From: Margaritispora aquatica
Taxonomy: Eukaryota; Ascomycota; Leotiomycetes; Helotiales; Discinellaceae
Assembly: GCA_007644065.1 (NCBI GenBank)
Contig: VJWN01000001.1
Location: forward strand, 2,060,340-2,124,339
DNA: 64,000 bases
Reading direction: 5' to 3'
A model generated the notes under the pieces. The model was not told the DNA's origin and made no database searches. It was given only the letters and a program-made list of their open reading frames with translations. A program made the translations under genes and the position numbers. Positions 46,959-58,863 of the stretch are shown piece by piece. The stretch's first letter is position 1, and each line of letters begins with the position of its first letter.

Positions 46959-47526
46959 GCTGCTTTTGCAGGTGAGAGTGAAGATACTTTTGAGTGATTA
47001 AGTGCGGAAGTGTAGGAAGGTGTGAGGAGGGTGGATATTGATTAAGCGAGTGAAATTTTGCGGGAAGAGATTTTTTTTTTTCTCGTTTGGGTATGCAATG
47101 GGCCGGTCGGACCGTGGTTGAGCCGAAAGAGGGTTTTGAGAGTTGGAAGTGAAGGATAGGGAAGTAATAGGGTGGTTGTGTTGTTGTGCTAGAGCAGGAG
47201 GAGATTCAGAGGATTAGCATTAACGAGAAAATTTTGGGGCGAGTGTTTGTGAATTGTAGCAGTGAATCTGAATCTGACTTCAGCTAAACGAGAGGCATTC
47301 ATGCAGCTACATCAGGTCTGTCTATAGTTCTTTACTTTGGGCTTTATTGGTAAGAGTAGGTTTGCTTCAAGACTGAAGTCAGGCACAAAGTCATCTAGGA
47401 TCAATTGAGTATCTTGTACAATGGCTGACAAGAAAATTGAAACCAGTGAAGAAGGAGGGCTACTTGGCAGTGAAAAGGATATATTCCTGTCACATGGTCC
47501 TCTTCGAGCACCAACATCCACCCTAC
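46959..47526. other. Intergenic
   Basis: No gene is seen; the ORF at 47421-47831 is antisense shadow of the next gene. Confidence 0.5.
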
Positions 47527-48600
47527 CTATGCTTGGACCTTTGCTGCCGTCCTCAAAAGACATGCTTTGTACTCACTCAGCACTTCACCCACAACATCCG
47601 CCGCTGGCATTATCTTATGTATCAGTCCCACCCCAGTCCCAGCATACGTTGTCATCCTTCCATTCTCACCCCAACCCTCATCACCCATCTCCATCGCTTC
47701 ATCATATAGTCGTTTGTTCTCCTCGTCACTCATTCCACCTTCGGAATCATAATAACTCCTGTTCAAAACACTCCTGCCATTGTATATTCCTGGCCAGCCA
47801 TGTGTTCCCCTCGCTCGATCGTATACTGTAGTCCTGGCCGTGTTGATTCCGCCATCCGATGAATTCAGAATGGCTTCTCGGTACCCTTTCGAGATCACAC
47901 TTTCGGGAGTGCACAGAAAGCGTGTGCCCATTGTGACACCACTAGCCCCCAACATCATGGCTGCAGCAACTCCTCTGCCATCGACGATCCCTCCGGTCGC
48001 AATGAGCGGGATATGCCCAAACCCCTCTCTTTCCAGTGCATCAGCACATTCTGGCAGAAGTGTAATAATTGAGCTCGATTGTGCTAGACCGTGGCCACCA
48101 GCATCCGCTCCTTGTATGACCAACACGTCTGGATTGCAGCCCTTTGCAGCATCCAGTGCCATCTTAACGGTGCCAACTTGTATCCATATCTTCGTTTTGC
48201 CATTGCTAGCCTGCCTGATACCCTCGCTCCAAGTAATCAGATCGGAGGGTTCTTGAGGAGCAAACAACCAGGCTGCTGCAGGTTTGTAAGGTGCTTCCGA
48301 AATCACTGACTGGGCAGTGGCCAGATCTGCTCCCCAGCAAATGAAACCAACTCCTACTGGCAGAACACCATCCGGCAGTGCACCCATGGGGTGGCTTTGG
48401 ATAGAAGCCTGGCATTGCTTCATAAGTGTCGAGAAACTGCTAAGATCAGTGCCCGCACCAAGAAACCCCAGTCCACCTGCTCGCGAGACATTGACAGCAA
48501 GAGGAGAGGTCGAGATCAGGCGCATTGGCGCCGAAGAGATCAAAGGGCTCGTAGTCCATGGATACTGGGACTTGAGAATTTGAGCATGATTGTAAGACAT
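47527..48600 (-). CDS. Nitronate monooxygenase (2-nitropropane dioxygenase family)
   Basis: 357 aa from the Met at 48600, which begins MSYNHAQILKSQYPW; the frame opens 14 codons earlier, but that extension does not look like the family. FMN-dependent TIM-barrel enzyme oxidising alkyl nitronates such as propionate-3-nitronate. Marks are SAPM near the start, VGFICWG, the active-site ADAGGHG loop, PLIATGGIVDGRGV, LGASGVTMGTRFL for FMN phosphate, and the C-terminal RSVLNRSYYD. Length is normal. No intron is needed. Confidence 0.92.
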   Translation of the reverse strand: MSYNHAQILKSQYPWTTSPLISSAPMRLISTSPLAVNVSRAGGLGFLGAGTDLSSFSTLMKQCQASIQSHPMGALPDGVLPVGVGFICWGADLATAQSVISEAPYKPAAAWLFAPQEPSDLITWSEGIRQASNGKTKIWIQVGTVKMALDAAKGCNPDVLVIQGADAGGHGLAQSSSIITLLPECADALEREGFGHIPLIATGGIVDGRGVAAAMMLGASGVTMGTRFLCTPESVISKGYREAILNSSDGGINTARTTVYDRARGTHGWPGIYNGRSVLNRSYYDSEGGMSDEENKRLYDEAMEMGDEGWGENGRMTTYAGTGVGLIHKIMPAADVVGEVLSEYKACLLRTAAKVQA

Positions 48601-49090
48601 TACAGAATAGATTGTGGAGAGGAAGTAGTGAAAGTATGACAATAAAAAACTTAAAAAAGAGAGAAAGTCAGTGACTTATGGGATATATGCTCTGATATAT
48701 ATGAAGAGATTGCAACTTCACACATTGAAAGGAGCTCGTTTTGGTCAAAGACCTTGACATGAAATGTTGCATATCCGGTTTTGATTTTCAAGTTGATCGG
48801 CAATGCCATCACTTCAGGTTACCCCACCAAGATGCCAGGACGCTAGCAATGAATGGGATTAGTGTTCCCGCAGAGCCTCATTGATATGACGCTTGTCCCT
48901 GAGTATTTTTTAAACTTCATCTGTACAAAGCATACAATAGCAACAACAAACATCAGTCTTGCCTTTAAGTCGCATTTTGGATTTTGCTGAATACTTTTGC
49001 ATTTGTATCGGTGGAAATATTTGACAAGTTGTGTCCTGTCCGGAACATCACAGATCTATAAGTACCTAAGGAATCGTTGGAAGGAGCAAG
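48601..49090. other. Divergent promoter region
   Basis: Head-to-head between nitronate monooxygenase and RPB11. No further feature is seen. Confidence 0.5.
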
Positions 49091-49736
49091 ATGAACGCGC
49101 CGGACAGGTCAGTCGCGCTTTCCTATCGAAATTTCAGGTTTGCGCCTGAAGGCGACATAACCATCAGTATTGAGACCATGCGAGTCCTTAATTATTGAAT
49201 TCATCGACCACAACTACCAAACGCAACATCAAATACAAATCCACCACTATGGGTGTTAATACTGACACCGAAGACAGATTCGAGCTGTTCTTGCTTGCAG
49301 AAGGCGAGAAGAAGATTACCGAAGCACCAGACACGCGTATGCCACTTGCAATCGAATTGAAGCTCTTAATTAGCTGAACTAGTCCTGTAGGAACTGCCAA
49401 TTCTGCCATCTTCACCATCCTCAAGGAAGACCACACACTTGCTAATATGCTTCGTGCTGCTTTACTCAAGAATGAGCACGTTCTTTTCGCTGGTTACAAG
49501 AGTACGTGCGACTTCGCAGATTTACAGCTACTTTGCTGATATCCTACACAGTCCCCCATCCTCTCTTCGCGAAGGTCGAGCTTCGAATCCAAACCGATGG
49601 TGAAATCACCCCAAAAGATGCTCTCGTTGAGGTCTCAAGACTTCTTGTTAGGGATTGCGAGGCTCTGAGCCGTGAGTTTACTAAGGAGTATGAGCTACGC
49701 AAGATGGTCAGTGGTGATGGTACAAATGGCAATTAA
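49091..49736 (+). CDS. RPB11: RNA polymerase II subunit Rpb11
   Basis: Exons are 49091-49107, 49278-49336, 49391-49501 and 49552-49736, 123 aa. The first exon has 17 nt (MNAPD plus two bases). The protein reads [60 protein letters not shown], then a C-terminal helix. Rpb11 pairs with Rpb3 in the alpha-like assembly platform of Pol II in the nucleus. Length matches the family (yeast 120 aa). All phases agree. Introns are 170, 54 and 50 nt. Confidence 0.95.
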
Positions 49737-50284
49737 AGGCTTGGTAGTGTTCATTTGGGAAGGGGCAAAGGCGTTTGGTCGGAAAGAGCATATCTGCGGC
49801 GTTGGCGGAAATAATTGGCATAGTTGCCTTCCACAATACGAATCAATGAACCCATGCGAAAGGCGATGGGATTGCTTGTGTCATTGAAACGCCGAATGCT
49901 CTTATGGTCCGGGATGGATATCGTCTAAGCGCATCTAAGTGCTTGTAGCGTGAAGAAATATCACCAGGATTATGCTCAGCATCTTCAACCTGAATTGGAC
50001 CTGGTTCTTACCTACCTATGGTTCCATATCCTCTAACATCGGATGTATCACGAAAGCAGCTGATATGTCCCAGTTAAACGGCTTTGACCACACTTGCTCC
50101 TTTATGTACAATTCAAGTACAAATTGTTTTGTTATATGGATAAGTTTGTTGTAAAAGAAAGACCATACACTCACACAATTATAAAAGCACAACTGAATTA
50201 TGTGCTGAAAAGAGGGTACCGTAATCTTACATAATCCGAATATCAAACACCACTTCTCCTTTTATCAAGGACAATGACAGCAAC
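49737..50284. other. Intergenic
   Basis: Likely 3' UTR of RPB11 and promoter of the next gene. Nothing else is seen. Confidence 0.5.
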
Positions 50285-52074
50285 ATGAGTACAGCTCGCT
50301 ATTACCTCAAGTTACGGAATCTGGTCAAGAACTCCCGTCCTGAGCTTGTCAAATCCCATATAGCATTGCCGTCTTTGACATCAACCTTGAAATTCCTCCC
50401 TGGAACCACGAAAAAGGATAAAATTGCAGAAGTATCCTCTCTCGACAAGGAAGAAATCATTTCCGTAGGCAATGCTCTCAAAAAGAATGATGACTGGCAA
50501 TGGAATCGTGGCTTCAGAGCACATGTACTCGCCTACACATCTCGAAATGGAACGACCAATTATATGCAAAGGCTCACTGGATTTACCCCTCGACCTGAGT
50601 TTATCGGAGAGAATATAAACGATGCTCTGTCTGACTTTCGTCCTGGAGTCATGGTGAGATTTCCTTCATATGAACAGAGAGCCAAGGGAGTGGAGATGGA
50701 TCGTAGGTTGAGAGACCATCACGCTTGGTATGGTCAGCCAGTGATCATCGTTCACAATCATGATGACAGCCTCGTAAAGTATGTATATCTCGTTCATCTA
50801 CGTATTGCCAATGCCTTCTCAGGCCGATCTATAAGATATGGCAAGAGACCGTGCGGCTTTTTGAGAGAAATACTCTTGCGTGCTTCGACCTTCTAATATA
50901 TCTCGAAGATACATAGTCTGATAATGCCTACAGTGTCGTTCTATGCTCAGATTTAAATGGAGGCAGCATTTCAAACCTTCTGTCTAGCATCAAGAATGAG
51001 CAAATTGAGCGCTCCGTAGCGAAACGCTTTATGGAGGTGGTATCAAACAACACTGCCGTCTTGGATGATAGCGACTCGGACATGAGGCACCCTCTTCTAG
51101 AGCTCGAAGGAGGCGTGAAGCTAGACACGTCAAGGAGGACCTATGTTGAATTGACAGTGTACACTGTCGCTCTCCAGTCGCTTGCTAGGCTTGACTCAAT
51201 GATCAAGCCTAACCAATATCAGACTAAAAACAAAGGCTACGTGCGGCTAGCTGAATTCCATCAACTTGCATCACAAATGAAACGGTGCAATATCGATGCG
51301 ACCGAGAAATCTCCAACAGAACTTCGAGGCGTGGATCTGGCGAAATTGACCTACAATGAGAGGATGGTAGTGATAAAAAGGATGAAACAGGATGCTGCCA
51401 ACGTGAAGAAAGGGCATCAAGAAGCCCTTCATGATAAGCTGCACTTAGCTATTGCGGCGGAGAGAAAAGCATTGAAACTCCCTCCAAGTCATCCTTCCGA
51501 AATAGTGCGGAATTACTTCAACATCACAATGCCCGGTGTTAAGAGTGCTTTCAAAAAGACCCGTGCATTACCTGTGGTGGATAGTGTGCATCTCAAGTTG
51601 AGGGAAAACAAGACATTATCACCACAAGACGTTACGAAGGAATTACACAAATTAGTTAGCAATGACAGCATTGATTTCGCAGCTCGGCGGCAAATCGTCA
51701 ACGCCAAGTATACGGATGTTCGGAAGATGAATGCAGAGCAGAGACTCTCTCCTCAGGAAGAAGCTATAGCCAAGGAGAAGAAGGAAAAGAAGAATCGAAA
51801 CCTGCCACCACCTTTGGGAAAGGGTGTATATCGCCAACAGTACCTGAAAAGAGACCGACCGAACTCAGGAAACAGCGAGCTGGGCCGGACAACTGCCAAC
51901 ACTATCTGGCAGAAGAGGAACCCCGCATCAGCAAACTCCAGGATTCAGAGAAGTGACAATTCGAAGAATGCAGATCAAGTTCGGAACCAGAAAGTGGGGC
52001 TTGAGGGTGCGACCAAAGCCTTCAAACCCTTCGTGGACACTTCTCAGTGGAATACACAAACCAAAGCAAAATGA
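50285..52074 (+). CDS. Orphan protein, unknown function
   Basis: Exons are 50285-50778 and 50934-52074, 544 aa. The intron (GTATGT, TACAG, 155 nt) is phase 2 and joins IIVHNHDDSLV to VVLCSDLNGGS, two strands of what looks like one beta-rich domain (about residues 75-190). The second half is Lys/Arg-rich and helical, with charged low-complexity stretches (KEKKEKKNR) and an Asn/Gln/Lys-rich end. No signal peptide or membrane helix. I do not recognise a domain. The basic composition would fit a nuclear protein. Confidence 0.7.
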
Positions 52075-53045
52075 AGCATTTCGCAAGTACACGACACAGT
52101 TCAAGGCTAGTTACAGAGTGTCATGTTGGCCACGGTAATTTGCTGGACAATTTAATGCACATGCATAGAGCCACCTGTTTTGGTTCTACTGAAAGCTCTC
52201 TTGGAACTTATAGCACCAATCACCGAGTTCACCAGAGCTTATCAAGCATTCAACTGACAGTTTTGTACCATGTCATGGATGGCATTGGGCGGAGATGATA
52301 CGTCTGAGCTGCGATAGATTCCGCTGGAATTGTACAATAGGTGTAGAGTACTTTGTAAGATCACCAGCTGATAGACTCGAGCACTCGAGTAATAAGATAC
52401 CCAAGATTCAGTTTTCAACGCTTTCAAGTTTGCCACATCAGTTTCAACGTTCTTTTGGTGCTCTCTTTCATTTAAGTGCAGCTGAATGAGTGATACCTTT
52501 GTTGTCCTCCATGGTCCAAATTTCAATTTTAATATTTCACTTCCCCACTTTAACCGCCTTCCTTACTTTAGGCTTACGAGTACCGAAACTTGCAGCCACA
52601 TATTAAGTATGATTTTTGATGACTATCACTCTCTAAGCTTCTTACCAACAACTCAAGGCAAAGTTTTGCTCTTTGGGAGAAACAAGTGTACCTTCTTGTG
52701 TGGATGCTTGAAGAAAGGTTGGTAGTCACTACTTGCTGTTCTTGATATATGGTAAGTGCTTACTGGTTGTTCGCAATAGCTGTACGTTGGCTAGTTCACA
52801 GGAATGGGGCTTTCGGTGGCAGCGAGTGAGGCATTTTGAGAACGAGAACAGGTGAAATCATTCCTGAACGTGCTCACTCACTACACGAATTCTTTCGTGT
52901 GCTATTCTCTACTCTTATGGCGGGTAAGCTAACCTTTGTCATTGTTGTCTCACGTTTCGTTTCTCAATTCAAGACCTGAATATGAGTATATTGACTTGAA
53001 AATAGCTTTGTATTAAGTCTAAACTTTGAAGCTGCTTGCACTTCC
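52075..53045. other. Convergent intergenic region
   Basis: Only short random ORFs. No feature is seen. Confidence 0.5.
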
Positions 53046-54221
53046 TCAAGGCAACCAAGCCAGCAACGCCGCAAAAAACGTGTCTGGATCTTCTATATGC
53101 GGCGCATGTCCCAAGTCCGGAAAATGCACCACAGTATTATTCGCCCCAATCAACGCACTCGCCTCATCACTGAGCACCTTATAATTCCCCAACGACGGCC
53201 TCAACGCGACGGGCGCCCACGCCTTCCCAATCGCCGTATTATCCTTATCGCCCGCAAACAGCAGCGACGGCAGCGAGGCCAGGTTCCCAAACTCTTGCAA
53301 AATCGGCTGCGTGAACACCATGTCGGTCGTTTGCGCCATGCAGTACGCGAACTGCGCGCCCTGCGAGCCCGTGTACACATTCACGAGCATCTGCACCCAG
53401 ATGTCATAGGCGGGCTTCCAGCGGCCGACATAATAGGTTGCGTTCTCGTACGTCTGGATGCTGGTGAATGTGGTGGCGAGCTCGGTCTGGTAGGTCACGT
53501 CGAGGGCTTGGTAGGGGACGCCCTTTTGGAACCAGTTCTCGAGACCGAGCGGGTCGACCATGATGAGACGGGTGGTTTGGGTGGGGAACATCAGTGTGTA
53601 GCGTGCGGAGAGCATGCCGCCCATCGAGTGGCCCATGATGGTGGCGCTGGTAATGTTGAGGGATTTGAGTAGGTTGTTGGTGTTAAGGGCAAGTTGGGAG
53701 AGTGTGAATTGGTAGCCGAAGGGCTTGGTGGACTTGCAGAAGCCGATCTGGTCAGGGATGATGACGCGGTAGCCGTAGTCTACCAGTGTGCTGATTGTTT
53801 GGTTCCAGGTTGCGCCGCAGAAGTTCTTGCCATGGAGGAGGACGATGCTTCCTTTTGCTGTACCATTTGGTGGGCTGACATCCATGTATGCCATCTGTAA
53901 GACTAGCCTTTGGGACGTAAAGTTATAGAACTTGACAGGATATGGATAGTCAAAAATGAGTCCATTCTGATCAAGGCCAGTGGCGGTTGGTGCTGGGCTT
54001 GAAATCGCGCTGGTGCTGGCATAGTCTGATGTAGGGCTTGGAGAGATGCTCGAAGCACTTGAAATCACGACACTTGGACTGGCTGAGGAAGAAGTCCCTG
54101 CTATTGAGCTTGCTAAGGAAACTGATGAGTATGCTGTTGAAGTTGTGGTTGACCTCTTGTGAGCATTGACACCGCTACAAGCTATCAAGCTCAAGACCAG
54201 GAGTTCCGAAAAGCTTTTCAT
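53046..54221 (-). CDS. Secreted alpha/beta hydrolase
   Basis: Uninterrupted frame of 391 aa. A signal peptide (MKSFSELLVLSLIACSGVNA) is followed by a Ser/Thr-rich linker up to about residue 80, then an alpha/beta-hydrolase fold. HGKNFCGATW forms the oxyanion loop, GHSMGG at about residue 198 is the nucleophile elbow, an acid is likely in AGDKDNTA, and the catalytic His is in DLGHAPHIEDP near the C-terminus. Several NxT/S sites are present. Epoxide-hydrolase or C-C hydrolase/lipase-like activity is possible; the substrate is unknown. Third-codon positions are strongly GC-rich, which also makes a long antisense ORF. Confidence 0.9.
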   Translation of the reverse strand: MKSFSELLVLSLIACSGVNAHKRSTTTSTAYSSVSLASSIAGTSSSASPSVVISSASSISPSPTSDYASTSAISSPAPTATGLDQNGLIFDYPYPVKFYNFTSQRLVLQMAYMDVSPPNGTAKGSIVLLHGKNFCGATWNQTISTLVDYGYRVIIPDQIGFCKSTKPFGYQFTLSQLALNTNNLLKSLNITSATIMGHSMGGMLSARYTLMFPTQTTRLIMVDPLGLENWFQKGVPYQALDVTYQTELATTFTSIQTYENATYYVGRWKPAYDIWVQMLVNVYTGSQGAQFAYCMAQTTDMVFTQPILQEFGNLASLPSLLFAGDKDNTAIGKAWAPVALRPSLGNYKVLSDEASALIGANNTVVHFPDLGHAPHIEDPDTFFAALLAWLP

Positions 54222-55225
54222 GATTGATGCTTAGCTTTGTTTTCTACTTCAGTCGCTATCAGGAATTTGTCGTAGAATTCTAAATATCTTGTTAGCCATG
54301 AATAATACACAAAGACGTGGGCAATTACCGCTTCACTTTGCTCCAATAATTTGATGTGAAGTATGAACAACTTCAATCGAAGAACGGGATGTCGAAGGCA
54401 AAAGGCATGACGACAGCAGGACATGACAGTAGTCTTATTGAACAATTCCCCTCATAATCAAACAAATCGTATATATCCTTGAACCAAAACAACATGGTAC
54501 CTGGCCCTGTTTGTAGATAATCCGGATGTTTCCCCGTTATCATAGCCAATGATTTTGATCTCCAAGATGACCCCGCATGAAGCTCCGCGACTCAACCATA
54601 AGAATCCTTGACTTGACTTCGGAAAAACATTGAGAAGAGAAGGTCGCTTACTCTGGATCCTAGGCATATGAAAAAAGCCTAAAAGGCCAATGGTATATCG
54701 TTAAATGACATTTGAGGCACAGTTGTCGAGTGCGAGGCCACTGGGAACAGTCAAGCGGGTGTATGCTTCCATCGGTTAGCTTGTTTTACCAATTACAGGA
54801 ACAGGGGGATCAAAATACATTGATATTCGATTGAGAGCTCAAGTATTCTGAAGACGACAAATTACCCAGAAGCTAACAAGTTACAACCACACAATGAGGG
54901 TCGGCAGGAAGAAATGAATAATTGCATGAAGACAGCAATGACAAGCACAATGAAGACTTGATGAAATCTTAGACACGAAACAGAAAAGTAGTTTAACCCA
55001 CAAGCCCGGAGGAGTAAAGTAGACAACGGAGGAAGATGCTGCATTGCTTGCATGCTTGCGAACCTGAAATTGCTCGCATTCAATTTGAATTTCTATTTCT
55101 CGCATAATGATGATAACATGCCAATTTTGTAACCTATCCCTCAAAGTCAGAAAGATTCATACGACATGTGTAGGATCGGGGAGGAATATACTTTTAAAAT
55201 GAAATCAAGCTCGCCTCCATCACCT
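54222..55225. other. Intergenic, 1 kb
   Basis: No coding signal on either strand. Confidence 0.5.
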
Positions 55226-56822
55226 TCACGAAACATTCCCATTAGCCTGCGCCTCACTCCACATCACATCCGTCTTGACCCTAATATCCCCCCTCACCGA
55301 CCTCCCAATTTCCTCATCACTATCTTTTGTCCTCAAGCTTCCCCCAGGACCAGTGATATCCGTGCTGAACTCCATTTGCTCATCGTCCCTTAACTTCAGG
55401 TTCGAGTCGCCTTGCAGACGACTCCACTCCTTGGTCTTAGATATACGGTGATCCAACTGCACCGTGCTGGAATTCGAGGCACTGCTGCTATGAAGCGTCG
55501 ATTTCTTGTATGGCGCCGAGCGAGCCTTCGCGCTTCGGCTTGTGTTCGAGAGCTCGACGTTTGCTGAAGCGGACGCGCTGCTTGGGTCTTGTTGTGTGCG
55601 TATGGCGCTCCACCAGTGTCGGAAGAGGGGGGCGAGCGTTGGGAGACAGGCGCAGACGATACCAATGAAGGGCTCGCAGCAGGACCAGATGAAGAGTTGG
55701 CCCATTGCCCATGTGAGGTCGTCCGAGGTGATTACGGTGTGGATCGTTACGATGCGAACGATTGAAGCGATACAAACACTGTAGAGTTAATTGTGTTAGT
55801 GTAGTTACTAGTTAGCGAGAAGTTATTTACTTACAAGCCTCCTAACAGAAAAATAAGCAGGACAAGTCTCTTTTGTTGCAGAGGAATCTGAAGTTTCAAG
55901 ACTGCGAGGTGTTAGAAATGAAGCAGGAGAGACAATATATAGCACAAACCAATCGGTATTGGAATCACCAGTATACAAACATCAACTAGCATCGCCTATT
56001 GAAAATTATCAATATCATCCCTCATCCATCATGATATGGGTCCAACTTACCCAGATGCCATTTGCAAGGAAAAATAGCGGTACATTGATACAGTGCCCAA
56101 CTGCATCTTTCGTGGTGTAGCGAGTCTAAGTGGATCAGTCAATTGAATCATCTAAAAATTTGCCTCGACAACTTACCCAGAAGAAATCGAGTGGACTACA
56201 GGAGACCAGGATTGTGACACAAACAGTAATCCAGTATGAAATGATAAGAAAGACGCACGCCCAGAGTCCCCAATTCATTCCAAATATGCGTCGGTAGAAG
56301 AGAACGATTGAGAGTTTAGTGAAGGTGACTGCACAGGCATATATCATAACATAGGCGAAAAGTATCTACCATTATCGTAAGTCGAGAAGTTTTCATTGTC
56401 CATAAGTGCAACATACCTGCCATATTTTCGTGAATTCGGCTCCAGTCAACACCCAAAGATGTTTTCCGCCGCCATAGGGTAGACCTACAAATAACGATTT
56501 AGTTGGTGAAGTGAGATGCTGTCTGGTGCTAACACTTACTGATAAGAGTACAGCTCGCTGTTCCATGTGCAAAAAGCAATATGGGGGTCAAAATCTGCAA
56601 ATTGAAAAAGGTGCATGCAAAACTTACAAGTCCCAGAATAATGCAATAGTCATCAACCGCCAACAGATTCTCTCTGTGGCATGTTCGTGCGATGATACGA
56701 AGGAAAACGAAGAGCGTGCCAATGACCATAAGGCTTATCACAGCCGTTGCAATAGAATGGTTTTGTGTCTCGGCAAGATCGATACCTGGTGGTGCAGGTC
56801 CGAAAACACCACTTGCTGACAT
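55226..56822 (-). CDS. Fungal rhodopsin-domain integral membrane protein (PTH11-like/SAT4 type, 7 TM)
   Basis: Exons are 56822-56540, 56484-56417, 56365-56177, 56125-56051, 55995-55950, 55901-55835 and 55778-55226, 426 aa, with six introns of 48-56 nt, all in phase. Family marks are LRIIAR and DDYCIILG in helix 1-2, GGGKHLW, a FTKLSIVLFYRRIF helix, RYTTKDAVGHC, DVCILVIPIPI and the LLGGFVCIASIVRI helix. The last 150 residues form a polar cytosolic tail. Some relatives act as surface receptors; the ligand is unknown. Exon 1 includes a 33-nt in-frame stretch (56595-56627) flanked by perfect splice sites. Confidence 0.9.
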
Positions 56823-58799
56823 TTTGATAGTGAAATTATGACTGTCGAAATACAATTTATGAAAATCAACACTTGATTCTGCCGACCAATGCAAGATATA
56901 CTGTTGCTATCATCCTGAGAGCTGCTTGATATACTCTATATGGACGATGGACAACGAACAATGGAGGATGATGAAGATCACAACAAAAGAAATCCTCCCC
57001 CTGATCGCATGTCTGTCAGTTTCATACCAAACCGCAAGAACATCAGTGACTGGAGATAATGCTGGTATCTTGGAATCCAATAAAAACCAACCTGACCAAC
57101 ATTGTCAGCTTCGGGATGAGATTGGAGCTTTCCAGCAAAAGATAATAAATTTCTTCCAAGGCTCCTTCAAATCTAGCGATCAGGGGCAAAACGGCGCAGG
57201 AAGCGGGGAGCTATTCCGATTCACTATCAAGAGTTCTTGTTTGTGTACGAAGTACTGAGACCAAAACCGTTGAAACTAGTGCCGGCACTCGAATTTCCAT
57301 TTTCATATGGCTTACGAGAATATTTATACGACTAAACGATTGACATATTAGCTCCTACCTCAATATTTCAAAATGGTTAGATTTGAAGGGGAGATCTAGT
57401 GGATACGCGAAAATAAAATGAACGATAATTCTCACAAACAATCACGATCACGAGCTGTTGAAGTCAAAGCAGGATTTCAAAAATACCGAAGACCATCAAG
57501 CTTGACAATGATTAAACCTCGCTTCACTCGCTTTTCCTAAAATTCCATGACTCGAAAGGTTATGCAGCCAAGGTACATAGGTAGCCAATTGAAAAGTTAG
57601 GATTCTTCCGCTGTCTCTCTGGAAAGTTCCCTGGTAAAGTGCGAGCGAGTGAGAAGCATGGCTTGGATGAGCCACAACAAATGAGCTTCAGCGCAATTGT
57701 GACTGGGGAGTTTCAGTCAGTTCTCAGTCTGCACCAGTAGAAGGCATGATTACCAGCGGACCTTTGACCCTGTTCCGCCCTCAATGAAGCCGGGGATTTC
57801 CCCAGAAATAGCAAAAACCAACATGCACTCATATGTGATAACCAAAATTGATGGTGATTCTGTGGTTCAAGCTGCAGACGAGCTAAGTCTGAAACGCTTC
57901 GGCCATTTTTTGCGTCCAAACATACGAACTACCAGCATGATACCAAGGCCTCGAATATCCTCGTACCCAGAATGCCGGGAATGATACGGACGTAGAAGTC
58001 CATTTTTTGCTTGGAACTGAGCAATCATTTCTTCAGAGCACTTGTCTAGGGCTAGGTTCCAATGTGCTACAAGGTTGCTTTTAGCGAGGCTAATCCACAA
58101 CGAGAGTACAATAGATGCCCAGGATCACCATTGGAAGCTGTGACAACAGAAAAGGGCCGCGCCGACCCTCAACCGGGAGTCCTTTCCGAGTTCCAGGAGC
58201 GGCTGTAAGATAATGCGACTCCGGAGGGCTAGGAAAGTAACTTTATTATCCACTTTTTTCATTTTCGTGCTTTATGGGGAAGTACTAGTCCTAATGGGAG
58301 TGTAATCTACTCTGGGCTGAAATTAATGAAAATAAGATAACTTTGCATTCTTCAGAGCCTTGTTATCCTTGACTTACAATTTGCTGTGAACATTTGCGAG
58401 CTTGCAAAAGATATGCATAGCCTTTAGAACCAAGAAATCATTGCCATGCCGTAAGATACAAAGTCTTTTTGCTGGTTTGATTTGAAGGTGGAAAGGATAC
58501 CTATTTCTACTCGCCTGGACATGAAGAACGTCCCCTCGCTTGTTGCAGTCGTGCAGGGGAAGATTACCCGGCTGTGCATTTGTCTCGAGGCACCCTCTTC
58601 CCAAGTGCACTGTACATTATGCAATGCAAGATCCGAACTGGGTGACAGTGTGGGAACAATATTTGAGATAAGACAAGCTGTGCGGGGTTGCTTGCTCCAG
58701 AATGCTGGATGATGGATCCACTACGGGAATAGGACGATACATATGTCACTGGGGTGGTATCTCCAGTCTAGTTGAAGTGGGATCCCCTCATCCATCTTG
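56823..58799. other. 2-kb intergenic, divergent promoters
   Basis: Between the divergently transcribed receptor-like and monooxygenase genes. ORFs such as 56926-57258 have no family match. No feature beyond promoters. Confidence 0.5.
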
Positions 58800-58807
58800 T
58801 ATTTAAA
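58800..58807 (+). promoter_or_regulatory. TATA-like element of the monooxygenase gene
   Basis: TATTTAAA lies 57 nt before the ATG. Confidence 0.35.
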
Positions 58808-58863
58808 GTGGCGATTCGAACCTCTCAATTGAAACCTCCAGAGCTCGACTGTCAAAGTCAAAA

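Noticed and set aside
46806..46997. 63-aa ORF across the tRNA gene
   Set aside because: Explained by the tRNA exons and intron; no protein-like features.
53097..53672. 191-aa plus-strand ORF
   Set aside because: Antisense shadow of the GC-rich hydrolase gene; Arg/Gly/His-rich composition typical of shadows.
56595..56627. Annotating the 33-nt GT-AG stretch as a normal intron
   Set aside because: Shorter than fungal introns normally are, and in frame without it; kept as coding but listed as a finding.
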